Positions 16,999 to 26,836 of a stretch of 64,000 nucleotides of DNA are shown piece by piece (within the stretch, counting starts at the first letter, position 1; each line of letters begins with the position of its first letter). Source of the stretch: Desulfobulbaceae bacterium. GTDB taxonomy: Bacteria > Desulfobacterota > Desulfobulbia > Desulfobulbales > Desulfocapsaceae. The notes beneath the pieces are model-generated. The model ran no database searches. It was not told where the DNA came from and saw only the letters and a program-made list of their open reading frames with translations. The stretch is taken from the NCBI GenBank assembly GCA_024636345.1, contig JAGXHG010000007.1, forward strand, positions 1-64,000. The letters are read 5' to 3'. The position numbers were made by a program, and so were the translations under genes.

Positions 16999-17658
16999 AT
17001 GAGCAACAGGCAAAAAATAGATGCCATGCTTCAAACCATTGATATCGAGTACTCATACACCAAAGGATTTACCGGGCGCTCGTCATTGTTGCCCGAGGTA
17101 ATGGAGGCTATGCGATTGGTTTCGCGGCAGGATTTTGTGCCGCCGAACCTGGCAGCAATGGCTTATGAGAACACCCCCCTGCCCATTGGCAAGGGGCAGA
17201 CCATCTCCCAGCCTTTCATCGTTGCCTTGATGACTGATCTTCTCTGTCCGAAGAAAGGAGATGTGATCCTTGAGGTGGGCGCCGGCTCAGGATATCAGGC
17301 CGCTATCCTTTCCCTGCTGGTCAGGCAGGTTTATACCATTGAGATCATCCCTGCCCTGGCAGAAAGGGCAAGGGAGCTTCTGCAGAGGCTGGGCTATGGG
17401 AACATTGAGGTACGGCAGGGTGATGGTTACAACGGTTGGCCCGAGTATGCCCCCTTTGACGGTATTATTGTCACAGCCGCAGCCGCTCATGTACCGCCTA
17501 TTTTGAAGGAACAACTCAAGTCGGGGGGAAAATTGATCATTCCCGTTGGTTCCCCCTATGTGGTTCAGGAATTGTTGGTGCAGGAAAAAGACGAGAAAGG
17601 GATATTCAGTACCAGGAATGTATTACCCGTTTCCTTTGTACCGCTCACCCGTGAATAG
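16999..17658 (+). CDS. pcm: Protein-L-isoaspartate O-methyltransferase
   Basis: A 219-residue repair enzyme that methylates isoaspartyl residues of damaged proteins using S-adenosylmethionine. Key signs are DFVPPNLAAMAYENTPLPIGKGQTIS (family motif before the fold), the SAM site LEVGAGSGYQAA, and DGIIVTAAA. ATG 16999 is preferred: the upstream in-frame GTG at 16984 lies inside the ribosome site CAGGAGGTGG itself. It follows the BCAM0308-type gene by 87 bp and precedes the hibernation factor by 69 bp on the same strand, consistent with a stress-response operon. Confidence 0.92.
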   Translation: MSNRQKIDAMLQTIDIEYSYTKGFTGRSSLLPEVMEAMRLVSRQDFVPPNLAAMAYENTPLPIGKGQTISQPFIVALMTDLLCPKKGDVILEVGAGSGYQAAILSLLVRQVYTIEIIPALAERARELLQRLGYGNIEVRQGDGYNGWPEYAPFDGIIVTAAAAHVPPILKEQLKSGGKLIIPVGSPYVVQELLVQEKDEKGIFSTRNVLPVSFVPLTRE

Positions 17659-17727
17659 ATTGACAGATGCTAAGGGGAATAGCTCATCTCTATTTGATTA
17701 TGAATCCTGTATACCCGGAGGAAAGGT

Positions 17728-18278
17728 ATGCAAGTACCTTTACAAATCACTTTTCGCAATATGGAAACATCCGACAAGATTGACGCGGATATCCGAAAAC
17801 GGGTTGACAGGCTGACCAGTCACCATCCTGAGATTATCAGTTGCCACATCGTAGTGGAGGCTCCGGCCCAACGTCATCAAAAGGGGGGCTGTTCAAGACC
17901 AGGATTGATATCAGCTGCCCGGAAGGAAAGTTTGTCATCAACCGGGAACCATCTGCCCAGCATAAAGAGGCTGAGGACGTCTTTCTATCCCTCCGCGATG
18001 CCTTTAATGCCGTTGATCGCAAGCTGGATGAATACTCTTGCAAGCGAAAGGGGGAGGTCAAAATGCATGAGGAGGTGCCTCGAGGCCGGATCAGCCAGCT
18101 CTTCCCCATGGCGGATTATGGAACCATCACCACGCTGGATAACCGGGATATTTATTTTCACCGTAACAGCGTGCTGAATATGGATTTTGATGCCCTGACC
18201 ATTGGTAATATGGTCCGCTTTCATGAGGAAGCGGGGGATAAAGGCCCCCAGGCCAGTACTGTCAAAGTAGAAGTATGA
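17728..18278 (+). CDS. Ribosome hibernation factor (HPF/RaiA) fused to cold-shock domain, frameshifted
   Basis: The first part, from ATG 17728 after CCGGAGGAAAGGT, reads VPLQITFRNMETSDKIDADI, the opening of the HPF/RaiA ribosome-binding fold. In this frame it stops being HPF-like after HQKGG. The continuation (LFKTRIDISCPEGKFVINREP) is in the -1 frame and runs to TGA 18276-18278. The switch falls at AAAAGGGGGG (17879-17888). The C-terminal 65 residues form a cold-shock domain (GTITTLDNRDIYFHRNSVL). Whole-length HPF-CSD proteins dimerise or silence ribosomes in starvation. The shift may be an assembly indel, a mutation or programmed slippage. Confidence 0.75.
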
Positions 18279-18311
18279 TGAGTGACCTGGGAAAAGGTTT
18301 CGCCTATTTGT

Positions 18312-19214
18312 TTAAATTTCAGGTTGGTTGTTCCTGATAGTATGTCTGATAATATTTTTCAATGATTCAATAACGTTACTTGCCTCTCTCTTGTTTAATT
18401 CGTCAATCCCTGTCTTCTGGTAATATTTTTTCAGAAAATTGTGGAAGTGAGCTTCGTCCCAATGGAGATCTGCCAGGAGATGTTTGATGAAATATTTCTG
18501 TCTGAAGGTAAGGCCATAGGAGTTGATTTGATATTGTTTGCTCCGGGCAAAATAGCGGAGCAAACGGTTGAAGGCCTTCCCGTCCAGATCCTTGGCCGAG
18601 CGGACGCCTGTTACCTGCTGCAGGATATCCCGATATCTCTGGTCTGAGAGATGAAGGTCCCGTTTGACAATATGAATGAGAGCCAGCTTTTTCTTGTCCA
18701 GCAGCCCGGTTGGTTTACGGCATTTCTTCATGATCTCCCGCATGAATGCGGGCAGATCCGCAGGAACTCTGGAGGTGATCAGGTTGTCATCGACCACCAC
18801 CTGTTCGTCACTATAGGAGCAGCCTGCTTTCTCTAACTCTTCTGCCACGTTCCTGTAACAGGTGGCCCTTCTGCCGCTCAGCACTCCTGCCGAGACCAGG
18901 ATCTGGGGACCATGACAGATGGCAGCCACCGTCTTTCCGTCTTTAAAGAATTGCCGGACAAGGGCGAGCATCTTCTCGTTGTTGCGAAGGAGAGCGGGAG
19001 CCTTGCCTCCTGGCAGGATCAGGAGGTCATACAAGGAAGTATCAATCTGGTCCAGGGAACGGGTGGTCATAACATGATACCCGTGCTTGCCGATAATCGG
19101 CCCGGTCTTGATTGAGGCGATGTCGATCTCTATTTCCTCTTCAAGAAATCGATAGTAAGGAACCAGCAGTTCCGAATCCTCGAAACCATCCGCACTGATA
19201 AGAAGCGCCTTCAT
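18312..19214 (-). CDS. DJ-1/PfpI domain fused to GemA-like (DUF1018) domain
   Basis: A 300-residue two-domain protein. Residues 1-165 are a DJ-1/PfpI fold (ALLISADGFEDSELL at the N-terminus; nucleophile elbow VAAICHGPQIL with the reactive cysteine). Residues about 175-295 match DUF1018, the family of the phage Mu regulatory protein GemA (KLALIHIVKRDLHLSDQRYRD, then GLTFRQKYFIKHLL). ATG 19214 is chosen because it follows GGGAGGGAATACG and starts the PfpI strand. PfpI-family proteins are chaperones, deglycases or proteases in stress. GemA modulates host gene expression and supercoiling. The fusion is unusual; its substrate is unknown. Confidence 0.8.
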   Translation of the reverse strand: MKALLISADGFEDSELLVPYYRFLEEEIEIDIASIKTGPIIGKHGYHVMTTRSLDQIDTSLYDLLILPGGKAPALLRNNEKMLALVRQFFKDGKTVAAICHGPQILVSAGVLSGRRATCYRNVAEELEKAGCSYSDEQVVVDDNLITSRVPADLPAFMREIMKKCRKPTGLLDKKKLALIHIVKRDLHLSDQRYRDILQQVTGVRSAKDLDGKAFNRLLRYFARSKQYQINSYGLTFRQKYFIKHLLADLHWDEAHFHNFLKKYYQKTGIDELNKREASNVIESLKNIIRHTIRNNQPEI

Positions 19215-19260
19215 CGTATTCCCTCCCTTTTTCACGGCAAAGCCGCGTCCTCGTTTAAAA

Positions 19261-19302
19261 CATAAAAGCCCCTTCATGACTCTGCATGAAGGGGCTTTTA
19301 TG
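19261..19302 (-). terminator. Intrinsic terminator of the pyc genes
   Basis: A perfect 18-bp stem (CATAAAAGCCCCTTCATG) with a 6-nt loop and a T-rich arm on the minus-strand side. It lies just past the end of the pyruvate carboxylase B gene and before the PfpI-GemA gene, so it separates the two minus-strand units. Confidence 0.85.
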
Positions 19303-19334
19303 TTTAGATCCTGAAAGGCCTGGATGCAAAAGTG

Positions 19335-21244
19335 TTATTCGTCAATATCAACCTTTGCTATTTTAGCGCCTGGTTTGATAGCATCTCCCACCTTGACCGA
19401 TATGGTGGTTACAATGCCGGAATGGAACTGACCACAGGGGTCTGCATCTTCATGGCCTCCATCATGGCCACCTGCTCTCCGGCAGCCACCTCTTGGCCTT
19501 CCTTGACGCTTATCTCACAGATGTTTCCGGCAAAAGGAGCGCGGATATCACCATTCTTGGCCAGGGTCTGGATCTCTTCCTTGGAGAGAACAGTGGCGGC
19601 GGCAGCTACACCAGCTTGCGCCTCGGGGGCAAAGGAGTAGATCCGCTGATGGTGATCCACATTGAGATAGACATTGGACTCGCCATTATGTTCATTGACC
19701 ATTGACGGTCCGATTTCGATCACGTGTTCCTTGCCGTAATGATCGGTAAAGGAAAGGGTAGATCCCACGTTAAATTTACCCTGATGCAGAAAGATGGATG
19801 GAGGCAGGACATAAACCTTGCCAAATTCTTCCTCAAATTTGAAAAAGTTGACAGCATCATTGGGATGTTGCAGATAGAGAACCAGCTGTTGATCGGTGGG
19901 TTCAACGCCGATTTTTTCGCTCAGGGTTGTACGTTCATGATCGAGATCCATGTCCTCAATCTCGTCCATTCCCCCTTCCTCCTCCAGCACCTTCTTCCAG
20001 TCGGCGCCGAGCACTTTTTCATAGATCCACTCTTCCGGCTGGTAAAAAGGAAAAGGGCCGTATTTGCCAAGGAGCAGGTTCCGCAGGTCACCAGATGGAT
20101 TGCCGTAGCGTTCTCCACCCTGGACATTGGCAACAGCAGTAGTCCATAGGATCTGGGAACCAGGGGTTACCGACCAGTAGTTGCCGAGCTCTTTCTGGAC
20201 TCTGGGTAATTCTTTGTGCAGGATGTCGGGCATCTTGTCAAGGAAACCGCCCTTTGCCGCTTGCTCGAGGCTGGAACCCATGGCCCCGCCAGGGAGCTTG
20301 TGGATCTGCACGGTTGGTTGGAATCCTTTGATCTGGGACTCAAAGGCTGCGTAATACTGGCGCTGGTCACGGATGACCTCTGAGGTCTCAATCACGGCAT
20401 CTTCATCAATGCCTATGGCTCTGTAGCCCAGTTCTTTCAGGGTCTGGATAACAGTGAGGCTGGGAGCAGGGCCGTAATATCCGGTCATGGAGGAGTCACT
20501 GGCATCAACAATGGATGCGCCATTGATGACGGCAGCGGCGATCCGGCCGATATCGTTGCCGTCTGTATTGTGTCCATGATAGTGGATCGGTAGATCGGCA
20601 TAACTCTGTTTAATCGAATTGACCAGTTGGCCGATACGTTGCGGTGAGCCCAGACCGCCATGGTTCTTGATGCAGAGGATGATATCTGTCCCGGTGACAT
20701 CGAGGATCTCCTTCACCTTCTTGACATAGAAATCGTCAGTGTGCTCCGGACCGGTGGAAAAGCAGATGCAGGGCTCATTGATTTTCCCGGCCTTGGCAAC
20801 TTCTTCAAACACCGCCTGCATATTGGGGACATGGTTCATGAAGTCAAAGGTCCGCCACACATCCACATATTTGGCGAACTCGCGAACCGTGAAGCGGATA
20901 ACATTCTGCGGATAAGGACGATAGCCAAAGAGATTCACCCCGCGACACAAGGTCTGAAACATGGTGTTGGGCATCTTTTCGCGCAGGAGTTCAAGCTTGA
21001 GAAACGGATCAACCTGTTTGCGGAGGATATCCACATGGACCGAGGCGCCCCCGGTTATCTCAAGTGAGAAATAGCCGGCCCGTTCACGGGATGGTGCAGC
21101 CAGCATGTCAGTATGCAGCAGGATGCGATTCTTGAAATCAGATTGAGAGAGGTCTCGGGCCGTGTTGGTCATATAATAACCGTCAGCCTTTCTGAGTTGG
21201 GCGACAACCTCGCTGGGGGCCATTCCCTGTATAATGCGTTCCAT
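19335..21244 (-). CDS. Pyruvate carboxylase subunit B (carboxyltransferase plus biotin carrier), frameshifted near the end
   Basis: ATG 21244 follows GAGGACAAATT and begins MERIIQGMAPSEVV. The N-terminal 450 residues form the carboxyltransferase barrel (HYHGHNTDGNDIGRIAAA; metal-ligand histidines). The C-terminus carries a biotinyl domain with the carrier lysine in MMEAMKMQT. In the assembled frame translation stops at 19409 after VVSSIPAL. The normal ending (GIVTTISVKVGDAIKPGAKI, to TAA 19335-19337) is one frame away, so one base appears missing near CATTCCGGCATTG. The enzyme carboxylates pyruvate to oxaloacetate with subunit A, encoded just upstream in the operon. Confidence 0.85.
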
Positions 21245-21358
21245 AATTTGTCCTCGTGGGGGTATCGTCATCATCTTCTTTATCCGGGCAGGGCCGTGGA
21301 AAATAAGAAGAGTATCTGAATAAAGTTATAAAAAGTTTCCGCTGTTGTCAAATACGCC

Positions 21359-22801
21359 TTAAAAGGCGTAGGCATTCGTGCCGCGATGATGGATTTCGGC
21401 AATCAGTTTGGACAGCTTCTCCGCCTCGTTGGGTGTTTCCTTATACTCAAAGAGTTGTGGATGGGTATCCAGGAAAGAGGTGTTGAAATCACCCTTCATG
21501 AAATCTGGATCCTGCACGATGTTCAGGTAAAAAGGAATGGTGGTTTTAGGACCGGCAATATCAAAATTTTGCAAACAGCGGCGGACCCGGCTCACGGTCT
21601 CGTTCCAGGAAAATCCATGGACGGTCAGCTTGACCAACAGGGAGTCATATACCTGGGGAATGGTATAGCCCTGATAGACAAATCCGTCGAGACGAACCCC
21701 GTAGCCGCCTGGTGAACGATATACGGAGACAGTTTTGCCGCCCTCCGGCATGAAATCCGTCTGCGGATCTTCAGCATTGATTCGCATCTCGATGGCGTGA
21801 CCCCGTAACTGGATATCATCCTGAGTGAAGGAAAGGGGCTTGCCTAATGCCAGCTTGATCTGGGTACGGACAATATCAATGCCGGTGATCATCTCGGTTA
21901 CGGTATGCTCAACTTGTACCCGGGTGTTGATCTCCATGAAATAGTAGTTGAAGTCCTTGTCGATCAGGAACTCAACGGTGCCGGCATTGGTGTAGTTGGA
22001 AGCCTTTGCGGCCTTGACCGCTGTTTGACAAATTTCATCGAGCAGCTCCTTGTTGCCAATCATGGAGGGGGCAATCTCGATGAGTTTCTGATTCCGGCGT
22101 TGGATAGAACAGTCACGGGTTCCCAGATGGATGGTGGCACCTTCTTTGTCGGCAATGATCTGAACCTCTACATGTTTGGGGTTGATCACTACCTTTTCCA
22201 GATAGACAGACTCATCATTAAATGCTGCCTTGGCTTCGGATCGGGCCACCGGGATCTCCTTGCGCATCTGCTCATCTGACTCAATAAGCCTGATGCCACG
22301 GCCGCCGCCGCCACAGGTGGCCTTGAGCATGATGGGGTAGGCGTATTTTGAAGCAAAAGCCAAAGCCTCCTGGACGCCATCTTCTCCGGCAGACAGGTTC
22401 GAGGTGCCTGGAACCATGGGGATTCCGGCCTCGGCCATGATCCTTCTGGCAATGACCTTGTTGCCAAGATTGGAGATTACCTCGGAGGTGGGACCGATAA
22501 AGATGATGCCGGCGTCTTCACATGCCTTGGCAAAATCAGGATTTTCGGCAAGAAAACCATATCCTGGATGAATGGCACAGGCGCCTGTACGTTTGGCAGC
22601 CTTGATTATCTTCTCAATGTTTAAATAATCGCAGCGTGGTCCATTGCCAAGAAGGACGGCCTCACTGGCGAGCCGGATATGGCGAGAATCTTTATCAGGA
22701 GTTTCGTAAACTGCCACAGCCTCATAATCTAATTCCTGGATAGCCCGCATGATGCGGATGGCAATTTCTCCGCGATTGGCTACAAGTATTTTCTTTTTCA
22801 A
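21359..22801 (-). CDS. Pyruvate carboxylase subunit A (biotin carboxylase)
   Basis: A 480-residue ATP-grasp biotin carboxylase. Motifs include KKKILVANRGEIAIRIMRA, IHPGYGFLAEN, the glycine-rich ATP loop KATCGGGGRGIRL, GTVEFLID and the catalytic FMEINTRVQVEHTVTE. It carboxylates the biotin on subunit B at the expense of ATP. The start is TTG (complement of 22799-22801) behind AAAGGAGCTCC, a weak initiation codon. The companion gene follows 114 bp downstream. An acetyl-CoA carboxylase AccC is an alternative by homology, but the carboxyltransferase partner points to pyruvate. Confidence 0.9.
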   Translation of the reverse strand: MKKKILVANRGEIAIRIMRAIQELDYEAVAVYETPDKDSRHIRLASEAVLLGNGPRCDYLNIEKIIKAAKRTGACAIHPGYGFLAENPDFAKACEDAGIIFIGPTSEVISNLGNKVIARRIMAEAGIPMVPGTSNLSAGEDGVQEALAFASKYAYPIMLKATCGGGGRGIRLIESDEQMRKEIPVARSEAKAAFNDESVYLEKVVINPKHVEVQIIADKEGATIHLGTRDCSIQRRNQKLIEIAPSMIGNKELLDEICQTAVKAAKASNYTNAGTVEFLIDKDFNYYFMEINTRVQVEHTVTEMITGIDIVRTQIKLALGKPLSFTQDDIQLRGHAIEMRINAEDPQTDFMPEGGKTVSVYRSPGGYGVRLDGFVYQGYTIPQVYDSLLVKLTVHGFSWNETVSRVRRCLQNFDIAGPKTTIPFYLNIVQDPDFMKGDFNTSFLDTHPQLFEYKETPNEAEKLSKLIAEIHHRGTNAYAF

Positions 22802-23141
22802 AGGAGCTCCTTTCTTTCTTGTTTACGAGTGTTCGATTATTTTATCGGTTGTAAAAAGTGTTGGTTTGGTCTGACAGTTTAGAACTAAACTAATGTAGTT
22901 CACAAATAACTTTCATTACAAAGTAAAGATATAAGGAAAATGCGTCAAGAAATATATTTACCATTTTGGGAAAAACTAACAAAAACTAGTGAAAAATATC
23001 ACGTAGCCCTTTAATTAAGAACAGATGTGGAGGTAAATGAGAGAAAAAAACCAGATTTTTGGGAAAATACTCTGAAAAACAGCCGCTACGTCCTCAGGCT
23101 CCAGTTGTATTGCTGAGCAGTTATTCTGCGTGCAGGTGCCC
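22802..23141. promoter_or_regulatory. Intergenic region upstream of pyruvate carboxylase genes
   Basis: AT-rich, with an inverted repeat GTTTAG-AA-CTAAAC at 22877-22890 and ACTA-ATG-TAGT overlapping its right side. These lie 75-90 bp before the TTG start and could be an operator. The part next to glnS shows no clear terminator. Confidence 0.35.
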
Positions 23142-24839
23142 TTACGATTTGTCAGTCTTTATCCAGGAATCCCTCAGGGTGACAGTCCGGTTGAAGACCG
23201 GTGCACCGGGCTGAGAGAAAGTCAGATCGGCGCAGAAATAGCCATGACGTTCAAACTGAAAGCATTCCCCTGCTTGTGCCTTGGCTAGAGATGGCTCCAG
23301 CATACAGTTGTCAAGAATGGTAAGAGAATTAGGATTCAGGTGTTCCTTGAAGTCTACCTGTTTGTCAGCGTCTGGGTTCTCGGTCAAGAACAGGCGGTCA
23401 TAGAGTCGTACAGGACACTGAATGGCGTGGGCTGCGGAGACCCAGTGGATAGTACCTTTGACTTTGCGGCCATCCGGTGCGGAACCGCCTCGGGTCTCCG
23501 GGTCATAGGTGCAGTGGATCTCGGTGATTTCCCCTGTTGCTGCATCTTTGACCACAGACACGCAGCGGATAAAATAGCCGTAACGGAGGCGGACCTCACG
23601 ATCTGGCCCCAGGCGGAAGAATTTTTTAGGCGGATCTTCCATGAAATCCTCGCGTTCAATATAGATCTCTCGGGAAAAGGGAATTGTTCTGCTGCCCATC
23701 TCCGGCCTCTGGGGATGATTTTGGGCCTCCATCTCTTCGCTCTGTCCTTGCGGGTAATTGTCAATGATCACCTTCAGTGGATTGAGCACGGCTAGAACCC
23801 TGGGGGCTGTTTCATTGAGGTCTTCCCGTACCGCGTTTTCGAGTACGCTCATGTCGATCCAGCTTTCTTTCTTGCCAATACCGATATCGGTGCAGAATTT
23901 GCGGATGGCCGATGCTGAATACCCTCGCCGTCTGAGGCCAGAGATGGTGAGCATGCGCGGATCATCCCAACCTTGAACGTAATCGCCCTGCACCAGTTGC
24001 AGAATCTTGCGTTTACTCATGACGGTGTAGGTGAGGTTAAGCCGGGCAAATTCAATCTGTCGCGGATGACATTTTGTTCTCAGGGTATCCAGGAACCAGT
24101 TGTAGAGAGGGCGGTGGTCCTCAAACTCCAAGGTGCAGAGGGAGTGGGTGATCCCCTCAATGGCATCTGAGATGCAGTGGGTGTAGTCGTACATGGGATA
24201 GATGCACCACGTATCACCGGTGCGGTGGTGGGCGACTTTCAGGATTCGGTAGATGACCGGGTCGCGCATGTTCAGGTTGGGGGAATTCATGTCGATCCTG
24301 GCGCGCAGGACCCGGCTGCCTTCATCAAATTCACTATCTTTCATCCGCTGGAAAAGATCCAGATTTTCCTCAATGGTCCGGTCCCGGTAGGGGCTCTCTT
24401 TGCCTGGTTCGGTGAGGGTGCCACGGTAGGTCCGAATTTCATCTGCGGAAAGTTCACAGACGTAGGCCTTGCCCAGCTTGATCAGCTGGATAGCATAGTC
24501 ATAAAGCCGGTCGAAATAATCAGAGGCATAGAAGAGGTTTTGTCCCCAGTCAAAGCCAAGCCATTTGACATCTCGTTTGATGGACTCAACATAAGCAGAC
24601 TCTTCCTTGCTGGGATTGGTATCATCAAAGCGAAGGTGGCAGGGGCTGTTGTTTTCAAGCCCGATGCCGAAGTTGAGGCAGATGGATTTGGCATGGCCAA
24701 TATGCAGAAATCCATTTGGCTCCGGAGGGAAACGAGTCACCGTGTGCTGGTGTTTCCCTGAGCGCAGGTCTTCGGCAATAATCTGTCTGATAAAATCAAG
24801 GGGTCTTGCTTCGGGTGAGTTTTCGGTGTTGTCTGTCAT
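23142..24839 (-). CDS. glnS: Glutaminyl-tRNA synthetase
   Basis: A 565-residue class I synthetase that charges tRNA-Gln directly with glutamine. The signature [22 protein letters not shown] contains the HIGH motif, and VMSKRKIL is the KMSKS equivalent. Length and the C-terminal beta-barrel region ([20 protein letters not shown]) match bacterial GlnRS. ATG 24839 is the first residue of [20 protein letters not shown]. Its presence implies that this organism does not depend only on the GatCAB amidation route. gltX is the upstream neighbour on the same strand. Confidence 0.97.
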   Translation of the reverse strand: MTDNTENSPEARPLDFIRQIIAEDLRSGKHQHTVTRFPPEPNGFLHIGHAKSICLNFGIGLENNSPCHLRFDDTNPSKEESAYVESIKRDVKWLGFDWGQNLFYASDYFDRLYDYAIQLIKLGKAYVCELSADEIRTYRGTLTEPGKESPYRDRTIEENLDLFQRMKDSEFDEGSRVLRARIDMNSPNLNMRDPVIYRILKVAHHRTGDTWCIYPMYDYTHCISDAIEGITHSLCTLEFEDHRPLYNWFLDTLRTKCHPRQIEFARLNLTYTVMSKRKILQLVQGDYVQGWDDPRMLTISGLRRRGYSASAIRKFCTDIGIGKKESWIDMSVLENAVREDLNETAPRVLAVLNPLKVIIDNYPQGQSEEMEAQNHPQRPEMGSRTIPFSREIYIEREDFMEDPPKKFFRLGPDREVRLRYGYFIRCVSVVKDAATGEITEIHCTYDPETRGGSAPDGRKVKGTIHWVSAAHAIQCPVRLYDRLFLTENPDADKQVDFKEHLNPNSLTILDNCMLEPSLAKAQAGECFQFERHGYFCADLTFSQPGAPVFNRTVTLRDSWIKTDKS

Positions 24840-24946
24840 GATTTTCTTAACCTGATTATTTATCCAGCTCTATGCCAAAAAATTTGTTTATCTGCTTTAT
24901 GCCGTTTTGGCCATCGAGATGACCGCGCTCTTTTTTATACAGCGGT

Positions 24947-26425
24947 TTATTGAAAAAACTTGTCAACATCACGAAGTCGACGCATAACCTTTTCCCGTCC
25001 CAGGGTCATGAGGATATCATACATGGAGGCTCCGGCCAGTTGCCCGGTGACCACAGTGCGCATGCCATTGACAATGACACCGGGTTTTACTCCCTTCTCC
25101 TCGGCCAACTCTTTGGCCACCCGCTCCGTCTCATCGGCTGTGAAGTGTTCAAGGGCCTGATAATGGTCGGCGAGCAGGGGCAGCCATTGTTGAAGTTCTG
25201 GAAATTTGAGCAGGTTTTTTTGCAGCGGTTTGGTCTCAACCTGGAAATCATCGGAAAAAAAGGCGCGTCCCAGAGTGGCAAAATCGTTGAGGGTGTGAAA
25301 GCGGTCGCGGATCAGATCCAGGGTGATCAGGTACCATTCTTTCCTCTCTCCTGCATAGGATGCGTCCCATAGGCCTTCTTTTTCAAGGACATTCTGGACC
25401 ATGTCGCCAATCTCTCCAATATCCATTGTTCGCAAATATTGTTCATTGATGGAAATAGCCTTGGGGTCAGTGAAGAACTTTTCATCCCCCTTGCGGTAAT
25501 TGAAGATTGAGTTGGACTTGTTGATCCGCTCCAGAGTAAATGCCTCAATGAGTTCCTCGCGGGAAAAAATCTCTTTGTCGTCCCCTGGCGACCATCCCAG
25601 CAGGACCAGAAAGTTGCAGAAGGCCCAGGGAATAAAGCCGTGTTCTTTGTAAAAATGAACGGCGACGATCTCACCATGGCTGCGTTTGGAGATCTTGGCC
25701 TTCTTCAGGTCAAGGGTTAGCGGCATATGGGCAAAGACCGGCAAGGGAGCCCCCAGCGCCTCGTAAAGTAAGACCTGACGGGTGGTGTTGGTCATGTGGT
25801 CCTGGCCGCGAAGAATATGGGTGATCCGGTCACGGATGTCATCCACGACATTGCAGAGCAGGTAAAGGGGCTTGCCGTTGGAGCGGACAATGACAAAATC
25901 ATCGACCTCGCTGTAACTGTGTTCAATGCGTCCGAGAACCTTGTCGTCATAGCCAAGCATGCCGCTGCGTTCAGGCACCTTGAATCGGATGACATAGGAC
26001 AGCCCTGCATTCTCTTTTTCCGCGACCTGTTCCGGGGTCAGATTACGACAGGTGCCATCGTATCCCATATGCTGTTTGGCGGCCATTGCCGCCTCTTTTT
26101 TGGCCTCAAGTTCTTCCTTAGTGCAAAAACATTTATAGGCATGGCCCTCTGCCAGCAATCGGTTGGCTGCGGCCAGATGATCAGCGCTGAATTCCGTTTG
26201 AAAATAGGGGCCTTCATCCCAGTCGATACCCAGCCACTCCAGGCCGTCGAGGATGCCTTGAATGGAGCCTTGCGTTGAACGTTCAGTATCGGTGTCTTCA
26301 ATGCGCAGGATCAGTTTTCCGCCTGTTTTTCTTGCGTAAAGCCAGTTGAACAAGGCGGTTCTTGCTCCGCCGATATGGAGGTAACCAGTGGGGCTCGGCG
26401 GGAAGCGCAGTCGTGTTTCTGTCAT
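24947..26425 (-). CDS. gltX: Glutamyl-tRNA synthetase
   Basis: A 492-residue class I synthetase that attaches glutamate to tRNA-Glu. ATG 26425 is chosen, rather than the longer frame to 26527, because it follows CAAGGAGTTTTC and opens with MTETRLRFPPSPTGYLHIGG (HIGH-type motif). KISKRSHGEIV is the KMSKS loop. A CFCTKEELEAKKEA region lies where some GluRS bind zinc. It is encoded 107 bp before glnS, so co-transcription is likely. Confidence 0.97.
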   Translation of the reverse strand: MTETRLRFPPSPTGYLHIGGARTALFNWLYARKTGGKLILRIEDTDTERSTQGSIQGILDGLEWLGIDWDEGPYFQTEFSADHLAAANRLLAEGHAYKCFCTKEELEAKKEAAMAAKQHMGYDGTCRNLTPEQVAEKENAGLSYVIRFKVPERSGMLGYDDKVLGRIEHSYSEVDDFVIVRSNGKPLYLLCNVVDDIRDRITHILRGQDHMTNTTRQVLLYEALGAPLPVFAHMPLTLDLKKAKISKRSHGEIVAVHFYKEHGFIPWAFCNFLVLLGWSPGDDKEIFSREELIEAFTLERINKSNSIFNYRKGDEKFFTDPKAISINEQYLRTMDIGEIGDMVQNVLEKEGLWDASYAGERKEWYLITLDLIRDRFHTLNDFATLGRAFFSDDFQVETKPLQKNLLKFPELQQWLPLLADHYQALEHFTADETERVAKELAEEKGVKPGVIVNGMRTVVTGQLAGASMYDILMTLGREKVMRRLRDVDKFFQ

Positions 26426-26836
26426 GAAAACTCCTTGAAATGATCGGTTGATTTGATCAGTGTGTTTGAAAAGTGAAATACAAAGTGAGTGCGGACTCTT
26501 TATATCGTTTTCAACTCTATTGTTCAATAGTTATGATGACAAAAATGCAGATTCCACTGTGTTTGCGGGGGATGTGAAGTGAAAATGGAGTTGTGGGAAG
26601 TGATGGGAATTTATATCTGTAGCACGATTAAGGTTGAGCTTACTGCTGGTAAATGAATTGTAGTCAACGTAGGTTGTGTAGACTTATTTTGAGTGGTGAT
26701 ACAGCGAATTATTGTGTTGTTTTACTCAACAATACTAATAAAAATAGAATTTGCAGCTCATGTGGAGGAATGATATTCTGATTAAGAAGAGTATCATAAC
26801 TGTCATCATAAAAAATCAGCATGAGATTGAGGCCGA
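26426..26836. promoter_or_regulatory. Divergent intergenic region
   Basis: About 410 bp between the start of gltX (minus) and the binding-protein gene (plus). It is AT-rich, with no RNA gene or clear promoter hexamers identified by eye. Confidence 0.3.
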
